From positions 1 to 39,762 of the forward strand of contig CALJEL010000098.1 of assembly GCA_938074335.1 (NCBI GenBank): a stretch of DNA of 39,762 nt, in the 5' to 3' direction. This DNA is from an uncultured bacterium (GTDB lineage Bacteria > Nitrospirota > Thermodesulfovibrionia > Thermodesulfovibrionales > CALJEL01). Of the stretch, positions 1 through 7,982 are shown piece after piece; positions within the stretch are counted from its first letter, which is position 1, and every line of letters begins with the position of its first letter. The notes under the pieces were generated by a model. It saw only the letters and a program-made list of their open reading frames with translations, ran no database searches and was not told the origin of the DNA. The position numbers and the translations under genes are program-made.

Positions 1-94
1 CAGTAGAGCAGCAGTCCTTATTAAGGATATTTTATCATGCACTGTTGCTCTGTTTATTAGCTACTGCTCTGCTGCGCTGCCGCTCTGTTGCTCT
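1..94. repeat. Degenerate octad word array with inverted left arm
   Basis: Words of about eight bases of the form CT[AG]CTG[CG]T run through positions 61-94 (CTACTGCTCTGCTG and onward). The first 14 bases carry the opposite orientation (CAGTAGAGCAGCAG), so the arms can fold back on each other around a small TCCTTATTAAGGA palindrome at 15-27. The same word family recurs at 23111-23345. I see no coding capacity. Confidence 0.7.
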
Positions 95-100
95 AAGAAG

Positions 101-141
101 ACTTTGAGGCAGACTGCCAGTTTTCTAATGGTAAAATAGAG
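101..141 (+). repeat. Right-flank module of the dispersed intergenic element
   Basis: The module starts CTTTGAGGCAGACTGCCAGT and ends TGGTAAAATAGAG. It lies directly after the word array at 1-94. Positions 111-141 match 16271-16301 in 30 of 31 bases by eye. A variant of the module follows the array at 23111-23345, and another lies inverted at 14082-14119. Confidence 0.75.
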
Positions 142-201
142 TATTTCCCTATTTGTTCCATATTCTTGTCAACACCCGCAAAGACCTTTCCTGTAGAGCA
201 T

Positions 202-228
202 GTAGGGGCAATTCATGAATTGCCCTAC
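202..228. repeat. REP-like palindrome
   Basis: GTAGGGGCAATTC and GAATTGCCCTAC form a near-perfect palindrome, broken by one extra G. Palindromes of the GTAGGGGC...GCCCCTAC type are widespread intergenic REP-like sequences in bacteria and archaea; that relation is from general knowledge. Read in frame it gives a VGAIHELP peptide, a common cause of spurious short gene calls. Its edge supplies the TAG stop of the transposase remnant at 225-347. Confidence 0.8.
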
Positions 229-347
229 TTCATATTATTCTTCAGCACTCCAAAGGTCTGCCTTATTAATTTATTAGCTACTGCTATTATCGCAAGTTTC
301 TTGCTCTTGCCCTTCATTAACAACCTCTCATATAACTCCTTACAATC
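225..347 (-). pseudogene. C-terminal remnant of an IS110-family transposase
   Basis: About 40 codons on the minus strand read DCKELYERLLMKGKSKKLAI and then a stretch ending in GVLKNNMK before a stop. This resembles the C-terminal tail of IS110/IS116-type transposases (YERLL.KGK.KKLAL.AV.NKLL). An in-frame TAA lies two codons upstream of the aspartate, and nothing recognisable as the DEDD catalytic or helix-hairpin-helix part is present, so this is a dead fragment. The REP-like palindrome begins at the stop codon and may have cut into or capped the remnant. The family call is by eye from a short stretch. Confidence 0.6.
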
Positions 348-376
348 CTGTTAAATCTTAATGCTGACCTGTTAGG

Positions 377-1270
377 TTACGAAAGGATTGTTCTGAGGAT
401 ATCTTTGTATCTCACAGGTTCAAAGCCAAAGTGTTTTTTGATTGTGTCAGGGTCAGTGATGTTGTCTTTTTTGAGGAGTTTTAGCTGGTCAAGAGTAGGT
501 AGAGGTATGTCTATACCAAGTTTTTTAATTATTTTTCCTGCAGGCAGTCCTGTTTTAAGCAGCCACTGTGGGATATGGATTACAGGTTTTTTTATCCCCA
601 TTGCATCCATGAGTGTTTGTATTATCTCATTATATGTAAGGTGTTCAGGCCCTCCTATTTCAAATATCCTGTTTTTTACCTTCTGTTCTATAACTGCCCT
701 TAGAAATACCCTGACCCAGTCCTCTATATAAAGAGGCTGGAATCTTGCCCTGCCATCACCAGGTACTGGTATGATAGGAAGATTTTTTATAAGAGTCATA
801 AGTTTTTTTGTGAATCCATCCCATCTGCCTATTATAAGTGAAGGCCTGAAGATTATGTAGGGTATTCCTGAAGATATTACTATTTCCTCTGCCATTGCCT
901 TTGTTTTTTCATAGGCGGTGTCTCCTTTAATGGATGCACCAAGTGCACTTTGATAAAAGAAAAGTTTTACTCCTGCCCTCAGAGCCTCATTAATGAGGTT
1001 TTCTGTACCATCAACATGAATCCTTTTGAAATCAGCAGGGCTTCCTTCCATTATGCCAACAAGGTGAACAACAGTATCCACTCCTTTGAGTGCATCTTTT
1101 AGTGAATCTCTATCAGTAATATCTCCAATATGAGGTTCAATGCCTTTTTCTTTCAGGCTGAGAGCCTTTTGCTGATCTCTTGCAAGACATCTAACAGAAA
1201 GGCCCTGCCTGAGCAGGGCCTCTAAAAGAGCTGTGCCTACAAAACCTGTTCCACCTGCGAGGAAGAGCAT
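377..1270 (-). CDS. NDUFA9-like atypical short-chain dehydrogenase (NAD(P)-binding)
   Basis: This is an extended/atypical SDR of the complex-I NDUFA9-like family (about 297 residues). The nucleotide-binding glycine motif GGTGFVG sits close to the N terminus. The beta-strand end VVHLVG follows, and a YEKTK stretch preserves the YxxxK spacing of the SDR active site. Proteins of this group bind NAD(P)H and act on quinone-, lipid- or sugar-like substrates; the substrate cannot be told here. The start is placed at 1270 because GAGGAA lies five bases upstream there. An ATG at 1303 would overlap the preceding gene. It is the last gene of the long minus-strand train and lies eight bases after the DUF2892 gene, so the two are probably cotranscribed. 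Confidence 0.85.
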   Translation of the reverse strand: MLFLAGGTGFVGTALLEALLRQGLSVRCLARDQQKALSLKEKGIEPHIGDITDRDSLKDALKGVDTVVHLVGIMEGSPADFKRIHVDGTENLINEALRAGVKLFFYQSALGASIKGDTAYEKTKAMAEEIVISSGIPYIIFRPSLIIGRWDGFTKKLMTLIKNLPIIPVPGDGRARFQPLYIEDWVRVFLRAVIEQKVKNRIFEIGGPEHLTYNEIIQTLMDAMGIKKPVIHIPQWLLKTGLPAGKIIKKLGIDIPLPTLDQLKLLKKDNITDPDTIKKHFGFEPVRYKDILRTILS

Positions 1271-1277
1271 GTCTTCC

Positions 1278-1469
1278 TCACTCATGCTTTGTCTTGAAGC
1301 CAAGGATAGCGTAAAGGGGACAGTATCCTATAATGGATGTCACTATGAATATAATCCCTATTGCACCGAGTATCCACCATAGAGAGCCCTTGATTATCGC
1401 AAGCACTATGAAAATGAATCCCAGCACTACCCTCACTATCCTGTCCCAGTCTGCCATGTTTGTCTTCAT
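1278..1469 (-). CDS. DUF2892 (YgaP-like) small membrane protein
   Basis: A 63-residue protein that is almost entirely one hydrophobic hairpin. It has an N-terminal WDRIVRVVLG motif followed by two membrane segments and ends YCPLYAILGFKTKHE. The layout, including the YCP-LY motif after the second segment, is typical of DUF2892/YgaP transmembrane domains, which are often linked to rhodanese or sulfur chemistry. No rhodanese domain is present. A strong AGGAGGT stands eight bases before the ATG at 1469. The function is unknown. The gene sits between fumarase beta and the NDUFA9-like gene and may join their operon, although a 66-base gap separates it from fumarase. Confidence 0.85.
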   Translation of the reverse strand: MKTNMADWDRIVRVVLGFIFIVLAIIKGSLWWILGAIGIIFIVTSIIGYCPLYAILGFKTKHE

Positions 1470-1535
1470 AGAGTAAACCTCCTTTTATTAAGGATTATGC
1501 ATTATTTTTATTATAACAAAGGCGATGATTATTTA

Positions 1536-2093
1536 TCAGAATTTCAGGTTAAGTGCTAATGCCTTACTGCTTGCCTCTATCTCTCTATGAAGATTTCCTC
1601 CCTGGCTGTCCATTGTAACAATGGCAGGAAAGTCTTCAACTTCAAAAAACCACATCGCTTCTGCCATGCCGAATTCTTCAAGGAATCTAACATCAACTAT
1701 TCTTTTTATTTTTTCAGCAAGGTATACTGCTGCACCTCCTGTTGCCTGTAGATAGACAGCTCCATAATGCCTCAGTGCCTCCTGAGTCCTTTCTCCCATT
1801 CCTCCTTTTCCTATAATTGCCTTTATTCCATAAAGGCCAATAAGTTCTGCTTCATAGGGTTCAAGCCTTGCACTTGTGGTAGGTCCTGCTGATATAACCT
1901 TTGAATTTCTTACTATCGGGCCTGAATGGTATATCACCGAGTTTTTGAGTTCAGGAATATCAGGTTTATTCTCCATGAGATATTTATGGACCCTATCCCT
2001 TGCAGTGATTATAAGACCATTTATAAGAACAGTCTCTCCTGCCCTCAGTGTGCGGACAGTTGATTCATTAAGAGGGGTGGTTAATCTCACCAT
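1536..2093 (-). CDS. Class I fumarate hydratase, beta (C-terminal) subunit
   Basis: This 185-residue protein matches the Fumerase_C fold. It has the swivelling-domain motif SAGPTTSARLEPYE, a GKGGMG loop and the conserved ATGGAAVYLAEKI stretch. With the alpha subunit it reversibly hydrates fumarate to malate in the oxidative or reductive TCA cycle. Family members may instead be L(+)-tartrate dehydratase beta subunits, which sequence alone does not separate well. The ATG overlaps the end of the alpha subunit gene by seven bases, consistent with translational coupling and a fixed 1:1 complex. The normal length (about 180-190) indicates an intact gene. Confidence 0.93.
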   Translation of the reverse strand: MVRLTTPLNESTVRTLRAGETVLINGLIITARDRVHKYLMENKPDIPELKNSVIYHSGPIVRNSKVISAGPTTSARLEPYEAELIGLYGIKAIIGKGGMGERTQEALRHYGAVYLQATGGAAVYLAEKIKRIVDVRFLEEFGMAEAMWFFEVEDFPAIVTMDSQGGNLHREIEASSKALALNLKF

Positions 2094-2929
2094 ATAAGCC
2101 TTCCCCTTCTAAGTGCCCAGCAGCTGAAGGTTATATCAACAAAATAGGAGGCAGGATGTCTGCTGGATACCCCTATCTTTACACCAAGGCATGTGTTTGT
2201 GCCACCAAGACCCATTACTCCGATGCCAAGGCTGTTTATATCCCTGAAAAGACTTGCTTCAAGTTCTTTTAAAAGGGGTTCGGGTGTATCTTCATTAAGC
2301 CTCCTTAAGAGCTGTGACTTTGATAAATAGGCAACATGTTCCCTGGAGCCGCCAATGGCTATACCGATTATGTAGGGTGGACATCCCTTCCCCTGTGCCT
2401 TGAGGACTGCGTCAATTACAGTTCTTTTAACTCCCTCGAGGTTTCTTTCTGCCCTTAAGTCCTCATCAGGCAGTTTATAAAAACAACCAATATTTTCTGA
2501 TCCTCCACCCTTAAGAAGAAGCTCTATAACAAGATGCTCTTCTTCTGTTTCCTCAAGATGGATAACTGGAAAGTCCTTGCCTGTATTGTCTCCGGTATTT
2601 TTCTCTGTCAGGACATCGACAGAATTCGGTCTAAGTGGAATCTTTTCTGTTGCAATCCTTGTTGCCTCAAGGATGGTCTCCTTTATCCTTTCCTGACCAA
2701 GGCATCTTGGAACCTTTACATAAAAGACAGGTATGCCTGTGTCCTGACAGAGCGGTAGTTCTTTTTGCCTTGCCATTTTAATATTTTTAAGGATGATCCC
2801 GAGGTTTTCTCGTGCAGCGGGTTCTTTTTCTTTCTCAAAGGCAAGCTTGAGGCTCTCTTCCACATCCTTTGGAAGGGAGCTGGCAACTTTTCTGTATAAC
2901 TCCACTATGCCATCTCTGAGTTTCAGCAT
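2087..2929 (-). CDS. Class I fumarate hydratase, alpha (N-terminal, [4Fe-4S]) subunit
   Basis: A 280-residue Fumerase-family protein. Three cysteines suitable for the [4Fe-4S] cluster are visible in PLCQDTGIP, NIGCFYK and TNTCLGVKIG, the usual cluster motifs of two-subunit class I fumarases. The cluster is oxygen-sensitive, in keeping with an anaerobe. The protein forms a heteromer with the beta subunit encoded immediately downstream. The start codon shares its A with the TAA stop of gspD (TAATG), so fumarase expression is tied to the secretion operon although the functions are unrelated. Tartrate dehydratase activity is the main alternative; fumarase is more likely given the other central carbon genes in the window. 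Confidence 0.93.
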   Translation of the reverse strand: MLKLRDGIVELYRKVASSLPKDVEESLKLAFEKEKEPAARENLGIILKNIKMARQKELPLCQDTGIPVFYVKVPRCLGQERIKETILEATRIATEKIPLRPNSVDVLTEKNTGDNTGKDFPVIHLEETEEEHLVIELLLKGGGSENIGCFYKLPDEDLRAERNLEGVKRTVIDAVLKAQGKGCPPYIIGIAIGGSREHVAYLSKSQLLRRLNEDTPEPLLKELEASLFRDINSLGIGVMGLGGTNTCLGVKIGVSSRHPASYFVDITFSCWALRRGRLIW

Positions 2930-4815
2930 TATTTTTTCTCAATCCTCTCTTTTATTGTCCTTACCCTTTCTTTGAATTCATTAACAAGTTTGTCAGCCTC
3001 TTCCTGAGAGCTTATAACCCTTGGTGTGACCATTACAAGGAGCTCTGTCTTTGTCTTTGTAACACTCGTTGAGCCAAAGAGCCAGCCTATAAGGGGGATA
3101 TCACTGAGAAGGGGGATGCCTGATCTGCTATGCGTTGTCTGTTCTGATATGAGTCCTCCTATTACCAGGGTATGTCCATCCTTGACTATGCCAGTTGTAT
3201 TTGCCCTTCTTGTTATGAATGAAGGGAATTCCTGGCCAGCAATCTTTGTGGGTGCGCCCGGGGCACTGTATTCCTGAGCTATCTTGAGTGTAACCTGGTT
3301 TTTATCACTAATATAAGGGGTGACTGTGAGGATTATACCTGCTGTCCTGTACTGAATCTGGCCCTGTGATACAAGGGTTGCTCCTCCTGTGGTTGATGGT
3401 TGCTGGACAAGGCCAGTGGCTACCGGTATCTCACTTCCCACCTCTATCTTTGCCTCTTTGTTGTCAAGGGCGAGTATGTGAGGACTTGCAAGGACATTCA
3501 GCTTGCTTTTTCCAGCAAGCATGGATATGAGGGCATTGAATCTCTCAGGATCAAGGATATTTGCAAAGACACCTGATGATACCACGGGCCTGAATTTTGT
3601 GAGGTCTATTGTTGCTGTATCTCCTGTCCCGGTTTGCTCAAAAAAGTTTGAGGGTTCTGTGGCAAATCCTCCCAGAATCCCTGCCCTGTTTCCTTCAATC
3701 CTTGTTGATCCTTTGGCAAGCCATTCAATACCAAACTGAAGTTTATCATCTAGTGTTACCTCGGCAATAAGGACCTCTATGAGGACCTGTTTTGGTGGTA
3801 TATCAAGTTTTTTTAATGTCTCAAGTATCTCAAGATATGCCCTTGGTGTGCATTTAAATATTATTGCATTTATGTCCTCATAGGCTGTCATAACTATCTC
3901 ACCTTCTATCTCGGCAGTCGATACCTCAGTAGTGGTTGAAGGTTTTTGACCTGGTTGCGCTGGCTGGGGTTGAGGAGGCCTTATGACAGGGGTTGTTGTT
4001 TTCCCTTTTTTCTCTCCATAAATAGTCTTCAGAACCTCTATTAGTTTTTTTGCCTCTCCATTTTCAACATAATAGACAAAGGTCTTTATACCTTCCCGGT
4101 CACCAATCGGTATGTCCAGTGCCTCAAGTATCTTCATGAATTTTACAACTGCATGGGGAGGAGCTGTGAGGATTAATAAGTTTGAGGGTTCATAGATTAT
4201 GAGGTCTGCTCCCCTGGGGAGGAGACTTCTTAGGGTGTTTGCTGCATCTGATGCCTTTATATTTTCAAGGGGAATAATCTGGGTAACAAAGCCAGACTCT
4301 ATCACGAGCTTTTTACCAAGTTCAACAGGTATGGGTTGCTGTTTTGCTGTATCAATTGGAACTATCCTGTAGACTGGTCCATCCTTTACAGCAGTAAGTC
4401 CGTTCATCTCAAGTATGGTCTGGAATATCTGCATCAGGTCACTCATAGGGAATTTTTTGTAGGACTGAATGGTCACCCTTCCAGAAATGCCAGGAGTAAG
4501 GACATAGTTTATGTTGAGTAGTTCACCTATCGTGGCTATTACTGTTTCAATGCTTGCATTATTAAAGTTCAGAACAATATATTTTTCCTCTGCCTTTTTT
4601 TCAATGGTTACAGCTGGTTCGGGTTTTTTAATCTCTGCTACCTCTGGCTGTTTCTGTGCTGGAGGTTCTGGAAGTATGAGCTCTTCCTGAACAGGAGGTG
4701 GCTCAGGAGGTCTTATCTCCTGTCTCCTGGCGCAGGAGGTAAGCAGAAGACCTGCCATGAATAATATCAGTGCCTTTTTGGTTCTATGGATAATTCCAGT
4801 GTCTGGTCTTTCCAT
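2929..4815 (-). CDS. gspD: Type II secretion system secretin GspD (lipoprotein)
   Basis: This 628-residue secretin forms the outer-membrane gate of the type II secretion system. Residues 1-28 form a lipoprotein signal: basic RTKK, a hydrophobic core, then LLTSC with the lipobox cysteine at 28. An N0 domain lies at about 80-150, N1/N2-like repeats at 165-340 (interrupted by a Pro/Gln/Thr-rich insert near 275-300), and the secretin pore from about 365 on. The secretin signature PLLSDIPLIGWLFG is near residue 580. The start at 4815 gives a 49-base overlap with gspC; it is preferred because GGAGAG precedes it and because only this start yields a full lipoprotein signal. A PilQ role in type IV pili is possible, but the neighbouring GspK argues for T2SS. 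Confidence 0.93.
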   Translation of the reverse strand: MERPDTGIIHRTKKALILFMAGLLLTSCARRQEIRPPEPPPVQEELILPEPPAQKQPEVAEIKKPEPAVTIEKKAEEKYIVLNFNNASIETVIATIGELLNINYVLTPGISGRVTIQSYKKFPMSDLMQIFQTILEMNGLTAVKDGPVYRIVPIDTAKQQPIPVELGKKLVIESGFVTQIIPLENIKASDAANTLRSLLPRGADLIIYEPSNLLILTAPPHAVVKFMKILEALDIPIGDREGIKTFVYYVENGEAKKLIEVLKTIYGEKKGKTTTPVIRPPQPQPAQPGQKPSTTTEVSTAEIEGEIVMTAYEDINAIIFKCTPRAYLEILETLKKLDIPPKQVLIEVLIAEVTLDDKLQFGIEWLAKGSTRIEGNRAGILGGFATEPSNFFEQTGTGDTATIDLTKFRPVVSSGVFANILDPERFNALISMLAGKSKLNVLASPHILALDNKEAKIEVGSEIPVATGLVQQPSTTGGATLVSQGQIQYRTAGIILTVTPYISDKNQVTLKIAQEYSAPGAPTKIAGQEFPSFITRRANTTGIVKDGHTLVIGGLISEQTTHSRSGIPLLSDIPLIGWLFGSTSVTKTKTELLVMVTPRVISSQEEADKLVNEFKERVRTIKERIEKK

Positions 4816-5264
4816 CTGAGACTTACTCTCCTTTCTTTGATATCAGTGATAATTATATTGTCAACTCCCTCTCCTGCTCTCAGGGAGAGCATTTTTTTAC
4901 CATCAATCTCTATATATGCCCTGTATGTGCCACCAGGCTCGAGTATAATGCCTTTAAGAACCATCTGGGGAGGTTGTTCAGGTGGGGAAGGGGGCGGAGG
5001 AGGGGCTATTGTGGTAAGGGGTTTTTCAGGCCTCTTTATTTCGTGAATCCCGAAGAGTCTCACAAGAGATTCCTTGATAGAAGGCTCCTTTAAGGGTTTT
5101 TTTTCTTGCCTGTTGTCCTTCTGTTTCTGAGGTTCGTGGATTGTTTCTGGTCTATAGTCTGATCTTAAGGGATCATAGATAAAGGCATATGTATAAAATC
5201 TCTCAACGCTGAGAATAAATGTGAGAAGACCTGATATTGCTATGAATGTCTTCAGTCTTTTCAT
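4767..5264 (-). CDS. gspC: GspC/PilP-like inner-membrane clamp protein of the T2SS
   Basis: A 165-residue bitopic protein with one N-terminal membrane helix (about 7-25), a charged periplasmic linker (35-70), a run of prolines near 87-98 and a small beta-rich C-terminal domain (about 100-165). The domain reads MVLKGIILEPGG, a motif of HR (homology region)/PilP domains that bind the N0 domain of the secretin. It lacks the PDZ or coiled-coil tail of enterobacterial GspC, as is common in the shorter versions. It overlaps gspM upstream by four bases and gspD downstream by 49. The call rests on architecture and operon position more than on sequence identity. Confidence 0.8.
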   Translation of the reverse strand: MKRLKTFIAISGLLTFILSVERFYTYAFIYDPLRSDYRPETIHEPQKQKDNRQEKKPLKEPSIKESLVRLFGIHEIKRPEKPLTTIAPPPPPSPPEQPPQMVLKGIILEPGGTYRAYIEIDGKKMLSLRAGEGVDNIIITDIKERRVSLRWKDQTLELSIEPKRH

Positions 5265-5755
5265 AGGCTTCTGAGACCCGCTATCTCCATAATGAGTCTG
5301 AGTTCTTCGGATTCTTGGCCTGATGATTGAGTAAGCACAATCTTTGGCATAAATATAGCCCTTTCTGATGCATAGAGTCTCCTTAAAAATTCTGCCATAT
5401 CTCCTGCCTCACCCTTTGCCTCAATATAAAGGACCACACCTTCATGATAGGTATACTTTATCACAGGAGCGGGTCTTACTGAAAGAATCTCTATGCCAGA
5501 AGACTTTGCCGTCTCTATAACGAATGACTGCAGTTTTGACAGGGCACCTGTTGTGGAAGGACTGTCAAGAAGTTTAATCTTTCTGTCTCTAATGGCTACT
5601 GATTCTTCAATTAACGATCTTTTTTTGAGCTTTTCAATCCTGTTTTTAAGCACCTCACTCTGCTCGATTAATTCTGTCCGCCTGTCTTCAATATAGTTAT
5701 GAACTATAATTGCTATAATTAATCCAAGAGTTATAAAGAGTATCTTTCGCCTCAT
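5261..5755 (-). CDS. gspM: GspM/PilO-like assembly platform protein of the T2SS
   Basis: A 164-residue protein with one N-terminal membrane helix (about 4-20), a charged coiled coil (25-60) and a ferredoxin-like C-terminal domain (about 75-160). This is the layout of GspM and PilO, which pair with GspL/PilN on the periplasmic side of the inner membrane. The gene overlaps gspL and gspC by four bases on each side (ATGA junctions), pointing to coupled translation and stoichiometric assembly. Sequence conservation in this family is low, so the name rests on size, topology and gene order. Confidence 0.8.
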   Translation of the reverse strand: MRRKILFITLGLIIAIIVHNYIEDRRTELIEQSEVLKNRIEKLKKRSLIEESVAIRDRKIKLLDSPSTTGALSKLQSFVIETAKSSGIEILSVRPAPVIKYTYHEGVVLYIEAKGEAGDMAEFLRRLYASERAIFMPKIVLTQSSGQESEELRLIMEIAGLRSL

Positions 5756-7002
5756 CTTATCTCCATCTTGAATTTGAAGATTTCCCTGCCTTCTTTTACT
5801 GTTATGGCTCCGGAATAGGTGATGTTTTTAAAAAGACCTGACTGCTCCAGTGCTGAAAGCACAGAGGATGATCTTGAGCTGTTTCCTTCTATCTCAATGC
5901 TTCCATTCTGAACATCAAAGTTTATGGCTGTAAGGACTGTGTCAGAAGGCATTTTCCTGCTTAATTCTGCAAGCACTGTAAATGCCCCCTTTTTAAAATC
6001 AGAATATCGGCTTATGAGCCTGGACCGCTCTTCCTCCGGGTTGCTTCCTTTATCTTCCTTTATTGTCTCCATGAGCTGAGTGAGTCTATTAAAACTTCTG
6101 TAATCCTTATAGTAAGCAATAACATCAGTTAGAAGAAAGAGTATAACCGAAGCACCAAAGAAAAGCCCTGCTACCTTGAGTCTTTTATCCTTTAAGGGTA
6201 ATAGTTCTTCATGTAAAAAGTTAAATCCCCTTTTCTCACTCAGGGATTTTGCAATGAGGGCTGTCCTGTTTATATCTATCCTTGAATAGTTTTTAAAGGC
6301 TTTATTGACAGTATCATCAGAATGCCCATCTGGTGCCTTGATAAGATACCCTGGTATTGCCGGGTCTTCATAGCCAAAGGGATATTCTATCTCCTCATCT
6401 TTTGATATGAGCCTTATATGTTTTATCTCTGAATCCAGCAGGCAGGCAAGATAGGTATATTCACCATCCCTTTCTGCAATAATGGCCCTTCCCCTGTTTT
6501 TCACTGTAAATTCAGAGAGCACTGTCATAAAGGTAGATTTAATCCCTGCGATGGGTATCCCTGTATCAGAGAAAGGCTCGATTATATTAAGAAGATGCTG
6601 GTTCCGGATGGAGAGGGTGAGAACTGATGAACCCTCTTTTTTCTTTTTCAGGATTAAAAAATCATATTTATATTCCTCAAGTGGCAGGGGAAGTCTCTTT
6701 TCCAGCTCAAAGGGAAGGGCTGTTTTGATTTCCTTTTCCTCTGTCAGTGGTAGTTCGATAATATGATGGTTGAATCTGTAAAAGGGAAGGCCAAGGACTA
6801 TATAGTTTATTCTGTGTTCTTTTTTTAGTTCCTCTATAAGAGAGGAGAGGTTTTCAGGGGTTGTTGCTCCCTTTTTAATCTCTTTAAATAAGAGAGGGAA
6901 ACCAAAGGGATTTCCTGTGACAGGATAGAGTGGTGATGTCAATTTTTTATAAAGGCCATAATTGATCTCTTTTTGCCTTATCTCTATGGCGAGTATCTTC
7001 AT
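5752..7002 (-). CDS. gspL: GspL-like (PilM-PilN fused) T2SS assembly protein
   Basis: About 416 residues. The first ~265 form a PilM/actin-like cytoplasmic domain (for example LPFYRFNHHIIELPLTEEKE, typical of the PilM region), which recruits the secretion ATPase. A single membrane helix follows (AGLFFGASVILFLLTDVIAY), then a PilN-like periplasmic domain after a short coiled coil. GspL joins these two parts in one chain, whereas type IV pili use separate PilM and PilN. I place the start at 7002 rather than 7020: GGAGG stands 11 bases ahead of it and it avoids overlap with the end of gspK (TGA at 7004-7006). Confidence 0.83.
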   Translation of the reverse strand: MKILAIEIRQKEINYGLYKKLTSPLYPVTGNPFGFPLLFKEIKKGATTPENLSSLIEELKKEHRINYIVLGLPFYRFNHHIIELPLTEEKEIKTALPFELEKRLPLPLEEYKYDFLILKKKKEGSSVLTLSIRNQHLLNIIEPFSDTGIPIAGIKSTFMTVLSEFTVKNRGRAIIAERDGEYTYLACLLDSEIKHIRLISKDEEIEYPFGYEDPAIPGYLIKAPDGHSDDTVNKAFKNYSRIDINRTALIAKSLSEKRGFNFLHEELLPLKDKRLKVAGLFFGASVILFLLTDVIAYYKDYRSFNRLTQLMETIKEDKGSNPEEERSRLISRYSDFKKGAFTVLAELSRKMPSDTVLTAINFDVQNGSIEIEGNSSRSSSVLSALEQSGLFKNITYSGAITVKEGREIFKFKMEIR

Positions 7003-7003
7003 A

Positions 7004-7981
7004 TCAGCAGGTGCCTCCATAAATACCCAGAAATTCAGGCTCCGAGCGTGCCCTCCTGTCTGACCTGTAGGTTTTTTGTTCTGACCAGTATAGTGTCTTC
7101 ACAATAAATCCCTTTTTTGCAGGAACCCTTTGTATCACTGCTGTTAGCTTTTCTCCTGAGACTTTTTCTTTTATCTCTATCCTGAATGTATTTGATGATG
7201 TTGCCCTGAAAAGGCCTGTCAGATGAGGTGGAATTGCCCTGTATCCCCTCAGGCTATTCCTCTGTGAGATTATGGTCTCTGAATCTATACTTAGTCCCAG
7301 TATCTCCATCACTTCCTTTGATACTGTATTTATATTTAATCTTCCATCACCAAAGGTGGTGATAAGGTCCTTTATGCCCTTTCTTTCCTCTGAACCATAA
7401 AGATAATCCCTGCTGAAATCCTTTATCAGGATAAGTTCTTCAGGCACACTGAGAGGCATGTTCTTTGGTCTGTAAGGTATCTCAAGGGATTCATAGTATT
7501 CCTTTTCTGCTCCAGATGGTCTGCGCAGTTCGTCAGGGTCTATCCAGTCTCTTAAAGAGTCAATTATTGTCTGGATTTTATCATCAGGTACATTGGCATA
7601 TTTAAGAAGTCTCCTCAGATTGATATCATTTAACATATTGATATTCAATTTGCTTTCCTCATCTATTATCATTATATCAAGCATGATCCCGAAGTATTCC
7701 TTTTCCTGCGGGAATGGGTCTCTGTCATCAAGATGAAGGAGCCCCCTGTCATCCAGGTAATCAACAACAGGGTCTTTATCCTGAGCAATATAGGCTATTG
7801 CTTCATTGAAGGCTGAGAGCATTGCATAACGAACAGAGGTTTCTTCTTTCAGATTCTTTACACTCATGAGTCCGAATCTTGTGGAATAGGAAAGATTAAG
7901 CCCCAGTATCATCAATATGATGATTACAAAAAGCACCAGTATAAGGGCAATACCCTGCTCGTTTCTAAACCTCTTCACCAT
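7004..7981 (-). CDS. gspK: GspK, large minor pseudopilin of the T2SS
   Basis: 325 residues with a type III (prepilin) signal. Basic MVKRFRNEQG is followed by cleavage after Gly10 and a hydrophobic stretch beginning IALILVLFVII. There is no glutamate at position +5, which is characteristic of GspK, the tip pseudopilin. The large globular domain contains the helix-hairpin-helix-like GspK pattern (SKLNINMLNDINLRRLL and GRLNINTVSKEVMEILG). It caps the pseudopilus and controls its length. It follows gspE by one base and runs into gspL. No GspG, H, I or J pseudopilin genes accompany it here, so they must be encoded elsewhere. Confidence 0.92.
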   Translation of the reverse strand: MVKRFRNEQGIALILVLFVIIILMILGLNLSYSTRFGLMSVKNLKEETSVRYAMLSAFNEAIAYIAQDKDPVVDYLDDRGLLHLDDRDPFPQEKEYFGIMLDIMIIDEESKLNINMLNDINLRRLLKYANVPDDKIQTIIDSLRDWIDPDELRRPSGAEKEYYESLEIPYRPKNMPLSVPEELILIKDFSRDYLYGSEERKGIKDLITTFGDGRLNINTVSKEVMEILGLSIDSETIISQRNSLRGYRAIPPHLTGLFRATSSNTFRIEIKEKVSGEKLTAVIQRVPAKKGFIVKTLYWSEQKTYRSDRRARSEPEFLGIYGGTC

Positions 7982-7982
7982 A

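Noticed and set aside
166-354. A 62-codon plus-strand reading frame
   Set aside because: It runs through the REP-like palindrome (VGAIHELP peptide) and antisense to the transposase remnant; no ribosome site, no family resemblance.
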